Assembly: GCA_002426795.1 (NCBI GenBank)
Contig: DINQ01000008.1
Location: 1 to 64,000 of the forward strand
DNA: 64,000 nucleotides
Direction of reading: 5' to 3'
DNA from: Bacteroidales bacterium UBA5536
GTDB lineage: Bacteria > Bacteroidota > Bacteroidia > Bacteroidales > F082
Shown here: piece by piece, positions 27,395-35,651 of the stretch
How positions within the stretch are numbered: the first letter of the stretch is position 1
Layout: every line of letters begins with the position of its first letter
Position numbers and translations under genes: made by a program
The notes under the pieces: generated by a model
Told to the model about the DNA's origin: nothing
What the model saw: the letters and a program-made list of their open reading frames with translations, nothing else
The model's database searches: none

Positions 27395-28600
27395 TCACTT
27401 TTCCTTTATGGTCATTTCAATTGCATGATACCAATCCCAAAGATCAGTAGTTTCATCTTCCGACAGAAAATCCTGTGTTTCCAATAACTGTTTCGCTCTC
27501 AGCAAATATTGTTGCGATTCAGCTTTCTTGTTCTGCATGGCCAACAAATCCGCCTTAAACAGACTCAGACCGGCATCTGTCGGGTAAATCTGCAGTCCAA
27601 GATCGATAATCTTCTCCGACGTGAGATAATCCTCCTTGCTGTAATATCCACTGCCAATTGAATTGACATGCAACAACTGAGGTTTTATTCCGTAAGGCAA
27701 ACCGTCAAAATCAGTCAATAGACTTTCAACTGCAGCTGCTCCACTCAACTGATCCAGCTTAGAACTGAACCAACTTTCCATGATCCCGTTAAAGGCCGCA
27801 AAATGATCAACCAGCACAGGTCCGAGCGACAATCCGTAATTGCTGATGTGGTTGGCATGTGGATGAACTTCATATCTCCAATAAAAATCTGACACTACAT
27901 CCATCGACTCCAGCTGTGCGGCCATCTCGTTGTAGTCGTTAAAATAGGATTCTTCCTCGAAACTATCGCCTGCCGTTATGTAATAGCTGATTTTATGAGA
28001 AGTCTTTTTTTCACCCGTAGCCAGTTGGACGATTTTCTCGCTTGTTACTGCATCTTCGTAAAAACCACTGAAAGCAGCAGCCATATTTATTTGATCCGGA
28101 TGCCGCGACAGTAAATAGCTGGCCAGATAGGCCGTACGCGAATGCCCGGCAATCATCAGGTAATCGTTTATTGGAAAACGTGCTTTTAGTTTGGGTAACA
28201 ACTCCTCAAAAATTATTCGTTCCGTCATTTGTATCCCACTCATGCTGTCGTTTGCCTGTATCTTCAGGCTGGTATTCATCCATCTTTTATCCGGGTCGAA
28301 GGGAACCCCGACAACGATCATCTCGGGAATCTGTGCACCAACTCCCGTTAGGAAATTGATGGTTTGCAAATGGTAATTGAATGTGGTGGCATTTTGCTGA
28401 TCGAATATGAGCAGAAGTGGATATTTTGTTTGTGAACCAGCTGTATGCATGCTAACAGGAAAACTAATCGTGCTCCTAATGCTGTCATTCCAATTCTCGG
28501 AATATATGGTTATTTCATCGGTCTGGTAGGGTTGGTAAATCTGGGCATTTATCCAGTTTTGTGTCAACAAAAACAAAAGAATTATGTATAAGTATTTCAT
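27395..28600 (-). CDS. Secreted alpha/beta-hydrolase esterase with C-terminal helical region
   Basis: 401 residues from the ATG at 28600, which gives a clean signal peptide (MKYLYIILLFLLTQNWINA-Q). An upstream ATG at 28639 lies inside a palindrome and adds an atypical leader, so it is less likely. It belongs to the putative-esterase group: YPLLLIFDQQN strand, IVVGVPFDPDKRWMN, the nucleophile elbow AGHSRTAYLASYLL near residue 135 (GHSR in place of GxSxG with a later Thr), and HPHANH near residue 215, a possible catalytic His. Residues ~280-400 are helical and TPR-like (GLQIYPTDAGLSLFKADLLA). Periplasmic or secreted; substrate unknown. Confidence 0.85.
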   Translation of the reverse strand: MKYLYIILLFLLTQNWINAQIYQPYQTDEITIYSENWNDSIRSTISFPVSMHTAGSQTKYPLLLIFDQQNATTFNYHLQTINFLTGVGAQIPEMIVVGVPFDPDKRWMNTSLKIQANDSMSGIQMTERIIFEELLPKLKARFPINDYLMIAGHSRTAYLASYLLSRHPDQINMAAAFSGFYEDAVTSEKIVQLATGEKKTSHKISYYITAGDSFEEESYFNDYNEMAAQLESMDVVSDFYWRYEVHPHANHISNYGLSLGPVLVDHFAAFNGIMESWFSSKLDQLSGAAAVESLLTDFDGLPYGIKPQLLHVNSIGSGYYSKEDYLTSEKIIDLGLQIYPTDAGLSLFKADLLAMQNKKAESQQYLLRAKQLLETQDFLSEDETTDLWDWYHAIEMTIKEK

Positions 28601-28623
28601 AAACATCACAATAAATTGGAAAG

Positions 28624-28639
28624 ATGATAAATTTATCAT
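28624..28639. promoter_or_regulatory. Perfect 16-nt palindrome upstream of the esterase gene
   Basis: ATGATAAATTTATCAT is a perfect inverted repeat centred about 32 nt ahead of the ATG at 28600. On the minus strand a TTG (28660-28658 area) lies about 17 nt before TAAATTTA inside it, so the palindrome may overlap a promoter -7 element and act as an operator. Confidence 0.35.
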
Positions 28640-28749
28640 TGAAAATAATTCCCAAGTTTAAACCACTTTATTGAATTATGGTCAATACCTGGAATAAAAA
28701 TTGTAAAATCAGCTGTTAAAGAGTTATTGTCATTAACAGAAAATTCGCA

Positions 28750-29181
28750 CTAATGTTTACCAGGCAATTTCACAATACTCAACCAAAAATTCTCGATCGA
28801 CTTCACTACTTTGATAAACTGGCTGAAATCGATTGGTTTGCTGATGTAGCAATTGGCATGCAGGTTATAAGAGCGCAAAACATCTTCTTCTGCCTGCGAA
28901 GTAGTAAGTATGACAACCGGAATCATTCGAAGCCGTGGATCCGATTTAATTTCCTTGAGTGCCTCGCGGCCATCCATCACAGGCATGTTCAGATCAAGTA
29001 GAATGATATCAGGCAGTGGTACTTTGAGATAAGGTTCCTCGTTCCGCAAAAAACGTAATGCTTCTAAACCATTTTCAGCCACAAACAGCCTGTTGTAGAG
29101 TCTGTTTTCTTCGAGTGCAATCCTTGCCAATTCAATATCACCGGGATTATCCTCAACCATTAAAATATCGATAGCTTTCAT
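28750..29181 (-). CDS. Single-domain response regulator (Rcp1/CheY-like)
   Basis: 143 residues from the ATG at 29181, where the receiver domain begins directly (MKAIDILMVEDNPGDIELAR). A longer frame exists but would overlap the kinase gene and adds non-conserved residues. Receiver features: acidic pair ED near residue 10, phosphorylated Asp in IILLDLNMPVMDG near residue 63, Thr in VVILTTSQAEEDV, and Lys in CYISKPIDF. There is no output domain, so it signals by protein contact. It follows the ten-PAS kinase by 4 nt and is very probably its partner. Confidence 0.93.
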   Translation of the reverse strand: MKAIDILMVEDNPGDIELARIALEENRLYNRLFVAENGLEALRFLRNEEPYLKVPLPDIILLDLNMPVMDGREALKEIKSDPRLRMIPVVILTTSQAEEDVLRSYNLHANCYISKPIDFSQFIKVVKSIENFWLSIVKLPGKH

Positions 29182-29185
29182 CCTT

Positions 29186-32100
29186 CTAGTTGTTATTTTT
29201 AAATTTCTTTTTAATCGTAAACAGAAATTTTGTTCCCTGTCCGGGGATTGATTCAAACCAAATAGTCCCGCCATGGCGTTCCACTATTCGTTTACAAACT
29301 GCCAGACCGATTCCGGTTCCTTTGTATGCAGATTTTGCATGCAGACGCTGGAAGATGACGAAAATTTTGTCTTTGAACTCCTGGTCAATGCCAATTCCAT
29401 TATCTTTTACCGAAAACAACCATGAATCGTCTTTGTCACTGGCTGAGATATGCACTTGCGGCGGTATGCCTGGTCTGGTAAATTTGATGGCATTTCCGAT
29501 AAGGTTTTGCAACAACCGTCCAAATTGTGATTTATCAGCCATAATAGAAGGCAGTTTATCAAAAGTTACCTGTGCATTGGCTTCTTCCACGGCCAGTTTC
29601 ATACCTGTAAGTACCAACTTTATTTCACTGTTCGCATCCACTGGTTCAAAATCTTTACCACGTGTGGTGATTCTGGAAAAATCGAGCAGATCGTTGATAA
29701 GTTTTTGCATGCGGTTGGCTCCGTCAACAGCAAAACTGATATAGGTATTGGCCTGGTCATCAATTTTGTCTTTATAGCGTTTTTCGAGCAATTGGGTAAA
29801 ACTCGAAACCATCCTCAGAGGTTCCTGCAAGTCGTGCGAGGCTACATAAGCAAACTGCTCGAGTTCCTGGTTTGACCGTTTGAGCTCCACAGCGATATTT
29901 TTCAGTTTTTCTTCCGAGTGCTTCAGTTCAGTGATATCATTGGCTGCTGCATAAAGCATATCGCCGTGCGGTGTCGTTTTCCAGCTCAGAAATTTATATT
30001 CACCATTGGCACACCGGTATCGGTTGATAAAACTTATTGTTGGCTCACCATTCGCTAATTTTTCAACTTCCATCAATGTCGGTTGTATATCATCAGGATG
30101 AACAAAGTCAAGAAAAGGCCTGCTCAATAATTCCTGCTCTGTATAACCCAACAGCTCAGACCAGGCCGGATTGATGCGTTTAAAATAACCATCTGTGCCG
30201 GCAATGCACAGCAAATCGAGTGAAACCCTAAAAAACCGGTCACGTTCCTCTTCAGCCTGAATGCGCTCTGTAAGATCAACAAAAAGCACCAGTACTTTGG
30301 TTCCAATTTCGGTACCAATGACAGAGAAAATGCGTTTTTCACCATTTTTACAACAAACTTCTGCTTCAATCGGTTCAGAGGCCACTTTTTTATCGATGGC
30401 TTTCTGCATGGCTTCACCCCACCTGGCTTTCATCTGTTCACGGTATGCTATATCCGGATAAGCTAATGGCCACCAATGATCTACATCCGGTATTTCACTG
30501 AGGGTATAACCAATTACCGACTGGAATGCAATATTTGTAAATTCAATATTGCTGTCTGCATCCGTTATGACAATAGGTAATGGCGAATTGTTGACAAGGC
30601 TCCTGAACTGCTTCTCGCTGTTGGCGAGTGCTACTTCATATTCCAACTCGTTGATATAGCGCTCAAAAGTGAAAATAATTTCTTGTAGCAGCTTGATTTC
30701 TTCGTCAAGAAATGGCGGTGCAGGGTCCTCCGGTTTCAGGGCTTCAACATCCACACGCAGATAACCTCTGCTGATGCCTTCAATGCTGATGTCTTCGCGT
30801 ATATAATTTCCCGAAGGCTTGTAATTGCTCGACTTTTCTATGATATCGTCAAATACAAAGTATGCTTTTGTTTGCTCTGGGAAGTGCCATCCTTCAGGAA
30901 TGAATTTGACGATCTCGGCTATCACTTTAGCAACAGGCAGGTTTTTGTTGCGCAGCAATTCGTTGATATGGTATAAACACCGGATTTCCTTCATTCTCTC
31001 TGTCAGATTTATCAAAGCTGCAGACTTTTCCTGCTCTGCAGTTTTCAGGGGCGTGATATCGGATGCCAATTCAAACCTCAATTTTCGTCCATCATGCCAG
31101 GTAATCGCTCTGTCGGAGCATCGGTACCAGTTTTTGGTTAACTCATTCTGAAACTCCCATACATAGGTTTCGCCATAATTCTCACCAAAAATCTTATCAT
31201 TTGTACAAAATGGACAAGGGGTATTGCGGTTTTGTAAAACCTTATAGCATTTCTTGCCCAATACATTTTGTCCCCAACTTTTTCTGAGTACGTCATTCAC
31301 GTGTACCAGCTCATAGGTGTCAGGATCGGCAACGTAAATCACATCTTGAATTCCATCTAAAATGGCCAATAACTTGTTGCGCTCATTCAATAGTTTTTCT
31401 TCGAGCAACTTCTTTTCTGAAATATCGACAAAGGTCTCCAAAAGAACCCTTTCATCGCCCAAAGTAATGGGAATGACCGATTTAAGTATAGGTACTTTCT
31501 TTCGGTCTTTGGTGATCAGGATACGATCGGATTGTTCCATCGGGAGATGAAAATCCAGGATAGGGCAGCGGCCTTCCTCAGCCGGGCACATGGTTTCGTG
31601 ACAACGTTTGCCAATAATATCGTTAGCAGACTTATAGCCCATCATTTTTATTGCTGCATTGTTTACCGATTTGATGACTTTATTTTCACCAATGATAATT
31701 GCACCAAAAGGCATCGAATCGAGAATCATTTTCATGCTGGATTCCGATCGCTTCAACAACTCAACCGCTCTTTTTCTGCTTGTAATATCATTAGCCATGC
31801 TAATGACGATTTTACGTCCATCGGACAGCAGTCCGATTGGTGAGGTGCTAAAGTCCCAAATAACCTTGCTACCATCTTTACAAGTTATTTCGAATTCACC
31901 ATCATGTGTTTTTTCTGACAAATGGTAAACCGTATTCAAATGTTCCTTTACCAAACTACTGTTCATGCCGTAGGCTTTGGTTAGCCAGGCGTCGATAGTA
32001 GGAATATCAGAAAAATCGTATCCGGTGAGTTCGGTCCAGGTTTTACTGATTTGAAGCACTTCGCCTCCCTGGGCATGAATCATGATCGGGAATGGCGCAT

Positions 32101-34753
32101 CTTCAATGGCTCGTGAAAGTCGTTCCTCACTTTCAACCAATGCTTTGGTAGCCAGCTTTTTGTCGTGCACATCTGTATAGGTACCAATCCACTCTTTGAT
32201 ATTTCCCTGTGTATCCAGAATTGGCACACCTCTCACTTCAAAATATCTGTATGCCCCATCTTTTCGCCTCAGCCGATGTTCGAAAACATAATGTGATTTA
32301 TTTGCAAGCGCAGTATTCCATGCCTCGCCTGTCGCTTCCAGGTCATCAGGATGCACAGCAGACAAATAGCCTTTTCCTTCCATTTGCGAAAAACCATGGC
32401 CCGTATAACTTGCCCAGGCTGGCTGAAACTTCTCGATTTCGCCATTGGCATTGGTCATCCACACAATTTGCGCTGTGGCATTGGTGAGGCTTCTGAATCT
32501 TTCCTCGCTTTCGATGATGGCTTTTTCTTTGCGCTTCGACTCAGTGACATTTCTTGAAACCCCCATGACGCTTGTAACAACTCCTTGCTCATTTTTAATG
32601 GGAACCCAAGTGGTATCGAGCCAAACTTCCTTTCCCTGGAAACTGCTAACGGCTATTGTTGATTTCGTTTTCCCTTTTTCGATCACAGCTTTCACCTCGG
32701 CTATCTGACGATTGGCCTCCTGGTCAGGAAATAATTCGCTTAAGTGCTTTCCATTGATTTTGTTTGGTTTTTGATTGAAGGCTTTTGCAGCCTCACCATT
32801 GACAAAAACGACTCGGAAATCAGTGGAAATAATGAAAATCTGATCTTTTGAGGATTCGGTAAGCGTCTTATATTTTTCTTCACTTTCACGGATTTCGGCT
32901 TCAGCTATTTTTTGCCTGGTCATATCAATATGTGCGCCAAAGACACGCATCACGCGACCTTGGTTATCCAGCTGACTTGCAGCTTCGTTGTGAATCCATA
33001 CATAATGGCCCTTTTTATGCCTGAACCTGAAATCGAGGATAAATTTTCCTCTGGGTTTGTTGATGTATTTGTCGACAGCAGCCAGACATCGGTCTCTGTC
33101 ATCAGGGTGCAAATGATCAATCCAGGTACTAAAATCATCCTTTAGCTCATCTGGTTTATACCCAATCTGGGCTTTCCAGATGTCGGAATAATACACTTCA
33201 TTGTTGGGTACATCCCAGTCCCAAACACCCAGATTGGCAGCAGCAGTCGCCAACTCATAACGTTCTTCATTTTCCTTGAGTGCCTGGGTTCGTTCTGCCA
33301 CGTTTTGCTCAAGTTCCTTTTTGTGTGCCTCAAGTGCCTGCTGTGCTGCAATCAGTTCCTGAATGTTGATAGCGGTCCCCACGATGCGATAAACACTTTC
33401 GTCTTCACGCTTCAATGGCGTGAGCGTTGTCAGCCAATAAACATCCTGTCCTTCAACAGAAATCATCTCGCGAAACTGAACAACTTTTCCCTGATCGATA
33501 CACAACTGATATTGCTCTGTGATGTTCTTTTTAGCCTCGGGGCTCAGGCCTGCCTGCTCGAGCGGACTGGTATCTTTCAACTCTTCAGCCTGACGTTGAG
33601 ACAGCCTTTCATAGGCAGGATTTACACCTTCAAACAAAAACTGCCCGTTATCATCAATCCGAATGACGAAAATCGGTGTTTCGGCCCCGTTGTAAATGCT
33701 TTCGAGAAAGTCTGTCTTTTCTTTTAACTCAATGCTTCGGTTGTGTTCCTCAGTGACATCCCAAAAAATGCCATAAAGCCCAATTGTTTGGTCATTTTCG
33801 TCCTTCACGGGCAATTTCATCGTGTTGACATACCTTTGCTGACCACTTGATTCAAAAATCTCCTCGAAAAACTCCGGTTGTCCATTTTTGATGATTCTAA
33901 AATCATCATTTCTGTACTTTTCAGCTAATTTGACAGAAAACAGATCAAAATCCGACTTACCGCTAATCTGAGCAGGAGAGAGGCCAAGTGAATCGGCAAA
34001 ACTCTTATTACAAACCACATAGCTGAGCTCTTTATTTTTATAAAAAACTCGCTGTGGGATATTTTGCAGCAATATTTCGTACTCCAGCTGACTTTTACTC
34101 AAAGTATTTTCAACGTTTTCCCTACGCCGTATTTCAAGCTGCAATTTGAGGTTTTTGAAGGCCTGATCAGTAATGATATCAACAAGCTTGGCATAATAGG
34201 CCATAATTTGCTGCACGCGCTCCCGCTTTAAGCGTGGAACTTTATTTAAGGCTGTCAGGTATTCCTGTTGATCGAATCCAAATAGTTTGGCTTGTTTTTC
34301 GAAATAATGAATATCCTCTTCATCTTCTTCGTATAAAAACTGACCGAAAAACAGATTTGCCATGTGTTTTCCTGCCACAATAATCGGAATGGCAAAATCC
34401 CACAGACCCAGTTTGCATTTGTAGCCAGCATATTTCCCCTCGCGAAGATGGTTCATTATATAGCTATCGCTTACATGACAGAGCTTTACTGTTTCAGGGT
34501 TTTCCCGGTGAAATTTCAGGCAGATTTCCTGCCAGCCAATGCCGAAAATAATGTTATTATCCAGATCAAGCAAGCCGACCGGTAACTGTGCAAATGCGAA
34601 TTGTAGCTCGAACAATTCTCGAATATCCTCAAGGTTGAGGAGGTCAGTCAGGTGGAAATCATTCAAGGATATTGAAGATGAAACCAATTGATCATCAAGC
34701 AAATCAAATTCCGAATTCGCGTTTTGATTTGATTTTGTAGTTGATTGACTCAT
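29186..34753 (-). CDS. PocR-domain, ten-PAS sensor histidine kinase
   Basis: 1855 residues, no membrane segment, so probably cytoplasmic. A PocR-type ligand domain lies at ~20-190 (LFELQFAFAQLPVGLLD; CKLGLWDFAIPIIVAGKHMA). Ten PAS/PAC modules follow between ~215 and ~1620, interrupted by a GAF-like region at ~1265-1380. PAS7 carries HETMCPAEEGRCPI and PAS8 TPCPFCTN, Cys-rich loops that may bind metal or a redox group. HisKA has VASHDLQEPLRM with the phosphorylated His near 1636. HATPase_c follows (LLQNLIGNAIKFTRP, DNGIGID, GTGIGLAVCKRIVERHGG). I chose the ATG at 34753: the promoter at 34818-34848 would start the mRNA near 34811, downstream of the upstream ATG at 34813. Pairs with the response regulator 4 nt downstream. 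Confidence 0.9.
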   Translation of the reverse strand: MSQSTTKSNQNANSEFDLLDDQLVSSSISLNDFHLTDLLNLEDIRELFELQFAFAQLPVGLLDLDNNIIFGIGWQEICLKFHRENPETVKLCHVSDSYIMNHLREGKYAGYKCKLGLWDFAIPIIVAGKHMANLFFGQFLYEEDEEDIHYFEKQAKLFGFDQQEYLTALNKVPRLKRERVQQIMAYYAKLVDIITDQAFKNLKLQLEIRRRENVENTLSKSQLEYEILLQNIPQRVFYKNKELSYVVCNKSFADSLGLSPAQISGKSDFDLFSVKLAEKYRNDDFRIIKNGQPEFFEEIFESSGQQRYVNTMKLPVKDENDQTIGLYGIFWDVTEEHNRSIELKEKTDFLESIYNGAETPIFVIRIDDNGQFLFEGVNPAYERLSQRQAEELKDTSPLEQAGLSPEAKKNITEQYQLCIDQGKVVQFREMISVEGQDVYWLTTLTPLKREDESVYRIVGTAINIQELIAAQQALEAHKKELEQNVAERTQALKENEERYELATAAANLGVWDWDVPNNEVYYSDIWKAQIGYKPDELKDDFSTWIDHLHPDDRDRCLAAVDKYINKPRGKFILDFRFRHKKGHYVWIHNEAASQLDNQGRVMRVFGAHIDMTRQKIAEAEIRESEEKYKTLTESSKDQIFIISTDFRVVFVNGEAAKAFNQKPNKINGKHLSELFPDQEANRQIAEVKAVIEKGKTKSTIAVSSFQGKEVWLDTTWVPIKNEQGVVTSVMGVSRNVTESKRKEKAIIESEERFRSLTNATAQIVWMTNANGEIEKFQPAWASYTGHGFSQMEGKGYLSAVHPDDLEATGEAWNTALANKSHYVFEHRLRRKDGAYRYFEVRGVPILDTQGNIKEWIGTYTDVHDKKLATKALVESEERLSRAIEDAPFPIMIHAQGGEVLQISKTWTELTGYDFSDIPTIDAWLTKAYGMNSSLVKEHLNTVYHLSEKTHDGEFEITCKDGSKVIWDFSTSPIGLLSDGRKIVISMANDITSRKRAVELLKRSESSMKMILDSMPFGAIIIGENKVIKSVNNAAIKMMGYKSANDIIGKRCHETMCPAEEGRCPILDFHLPMEQSDRILITKDRKKVPILKSVIPITLGDERVLLETFVDISEKKLLEEKLLNERNKLLAILDGIQDVIYVADPDTYELVHVNDVLRKSWGQNVLGKKCYKVLQNRNTPCPFCTNDKIFGENYGETYVWEFQNELTKNWYRCSDRAITWHDGRKLRFELASDITPLKTAEQEKSAALINLTERMKEIRCLYHINELLRNKNLPVAKVIAEIVKFIPEGWHFPEQTKAYFVFDDIIEKSSNYKPSGNYIREDISIEGISRGYLRVDVEALKPEDPAPPFLDEEIKLLQEIIFTFERYINELEYEVALANSEKQFRSLVNNSPLPIVITDADSNIEFTNIAFQSVIGYTLSEIPDVDHWWPLAYPDIAYREQMKARWGEAMQKAIDKKVASEPIEAEVCCKNGEKRIFSVIGTEIGTKVLVLFVDLTERIQAEEERDRFFRVSLDLLCIAGTDGYFKRINPAWSELLGYTEQELLSRPFLDFVHPDDIQPTLMEVEKLANGEPTISFINRYRCANGEYKFLSWKTTPHGDMLYAAANDITELKHSEEKLKNIAVELKRSNQELEQFAYVASHDLQEPLRMVSSFTQLLEKRYKDKIDDQANTYISFAVDGANRMQKLINDLLDFSRITTRGKDFEPVDANSEIKLVLTGMKLAVEEANAQVTFDKLPSIMADKSQFGRLLQNLIGNAIKFTRPGIPPQVHISASDKDDSWLFSVKDNGIGIDQEFKDKIFVIFQRLHAKSAYKGTGIGLAVCKRIVERHGGTIWFESIPGQGTKFLFTIKKKFKNNN

Positions 34754-34817
34754 AAACCTGGGTTTTGTTTCCTTGGTTAGAAGTGAGAAGAAAGATTTCG
34801 CTTCTAGCAGCAAACCT

Positions 34818-34848
34818 CAAAGATAGGATAATACTATCGTTTAATCAA
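34818..34848 (-). promoter_or_regulatory. Promoter candidate of the PocR/PAS kinase
   Basis: On the minus strand TTG (34848-34846), 20 nt, then TATCTTTG (34825-34818), an exact -7 element. The expected start of transcription near 34811 fixes the kinase start at the ATG at 34753. Confidence 0.55.
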
Positions 34849-34926
34849 GTCAAATGAATCAGGAAGAAAAATCAACTGACCAGCAATTTCAACATTGGTT
34901 TTCAATATGTTTGATAAAAAAAATAA

Positions 34927-34958
34927 TTGACTTTCTTTATCACTTGGTTTTATCTTTG
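34927..34958 (+). promoter_or_regulatory. Promoter candidate of tspO
   Basis: TTGACT at 34927, 18 nt after it TATCTTTG at 34951-34958 (exact TAnnTTTG). It gives a leader of about 50 nt to the ATG at 35018. With the kinase promoter it forms a divergent promoter region. Confidence 0.55.
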
Positions 34959-35017
34959 GTAATCCGGTTCGCCGGGCGATAAAACTCCGGTTCAACTAAA
35001 CTAAACCGTTCTGAAAA

Positions 35018-35482
35018 ATGAGTCTGTTTATCAAAATTACAGTTTTTACTTTGATCGGCTTTACTGCTTTGCTCGTTGGCGGATTCTTCACCGGAAACGG
35101 CGTAACCGGAGACTGGTATCAGTCGCTTGCCAAAGCACCATGGACACCACCTGGCTGGGTATTCGGGCTGGCGTGGACCACCGTTATTCTTTTCTTTTCA
35201 GTTTATATGGGCTTGGCTTTTGATATTGTAGTCAACAGAAAGCTATTACTTGTATTATTTGTCTTTCAGCTGATTTTGAATATTGGCTGGAATCCGGTAT
35301 TTTTCTATTTCCAACAGGTGTTGGCAGGTTTAATTATCATTTCTGCTCTGGGCTTGCTTATCCTTATACTTTTCCTGGTTTTCTGGCACGAGATGAAATT
35401 CAAATCGCTTTTGTTATTGCCATACCTGCTGTGGCTCATGGTCGCAATTTCGTTGAATGCATACATTTTGTATAATAATTAG
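35018..35482 (+). CDS. tspO: TspO/MBR family membrane protein
   Basis: 154 residues with five hydrophobic helices. Family hallmarks are present: WYQSLAKAPWTPPGWVFGLAW (residues ~32-50) with the conserved Trp/Pro cluster, FFSVYMGLAF, and LNIGWNPVFFYFQQVLAG around residue 90. Length matches the family (150-170). TspO proteins bind tetrapyrroles, especially protoporphyrin, and link to light or stress responses. It is divergent from the PocR/PAS kinase, with both promoters in the 204-nt space between. A regulatory link is possible but not shown. Confidence 0.95.
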   Translation: MSLFIKITVFTLIGFTALLVGGFFTGNGVTGDWYQSLAKAPWTPPGWVFGLAWTTVILFFSVYMGLAFDIVVNRKLLLVLFVFQLILNIGWNPVFFYFQQVLAGLIIISALGLLILILFLVFWHEMKFKSLLLLPYLLWLMVAISLNAYILYNN

Positions 35483-35651
35483 CCTTCACACTAAAGCTTG
35501 TTTTTGAGTATCCTGCAAAACAAAAATCCTGCAAATATATTCTCCTGATCCAGCCTGTTTATTCGTTCAAATCAGCCATTTTTTACCCCATCTTTGTAAT
35601 TAAATCGTATATTTTCACTATAATTACCAAAATTTTCCAAACCAAATTAAC

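Noticed and set aside
28601..28639. Upstream ATG of the secreted esterase
   Set aside because: It falls inside a palindrome and would put 13 extra residues before a normal signal peptide.
34754..34813. Upstream ATG of the PAS kinase
   Set aside because: It lies at or before the transcript start expected from the promoter at 34818-34848; the ATG at 34753 fits.
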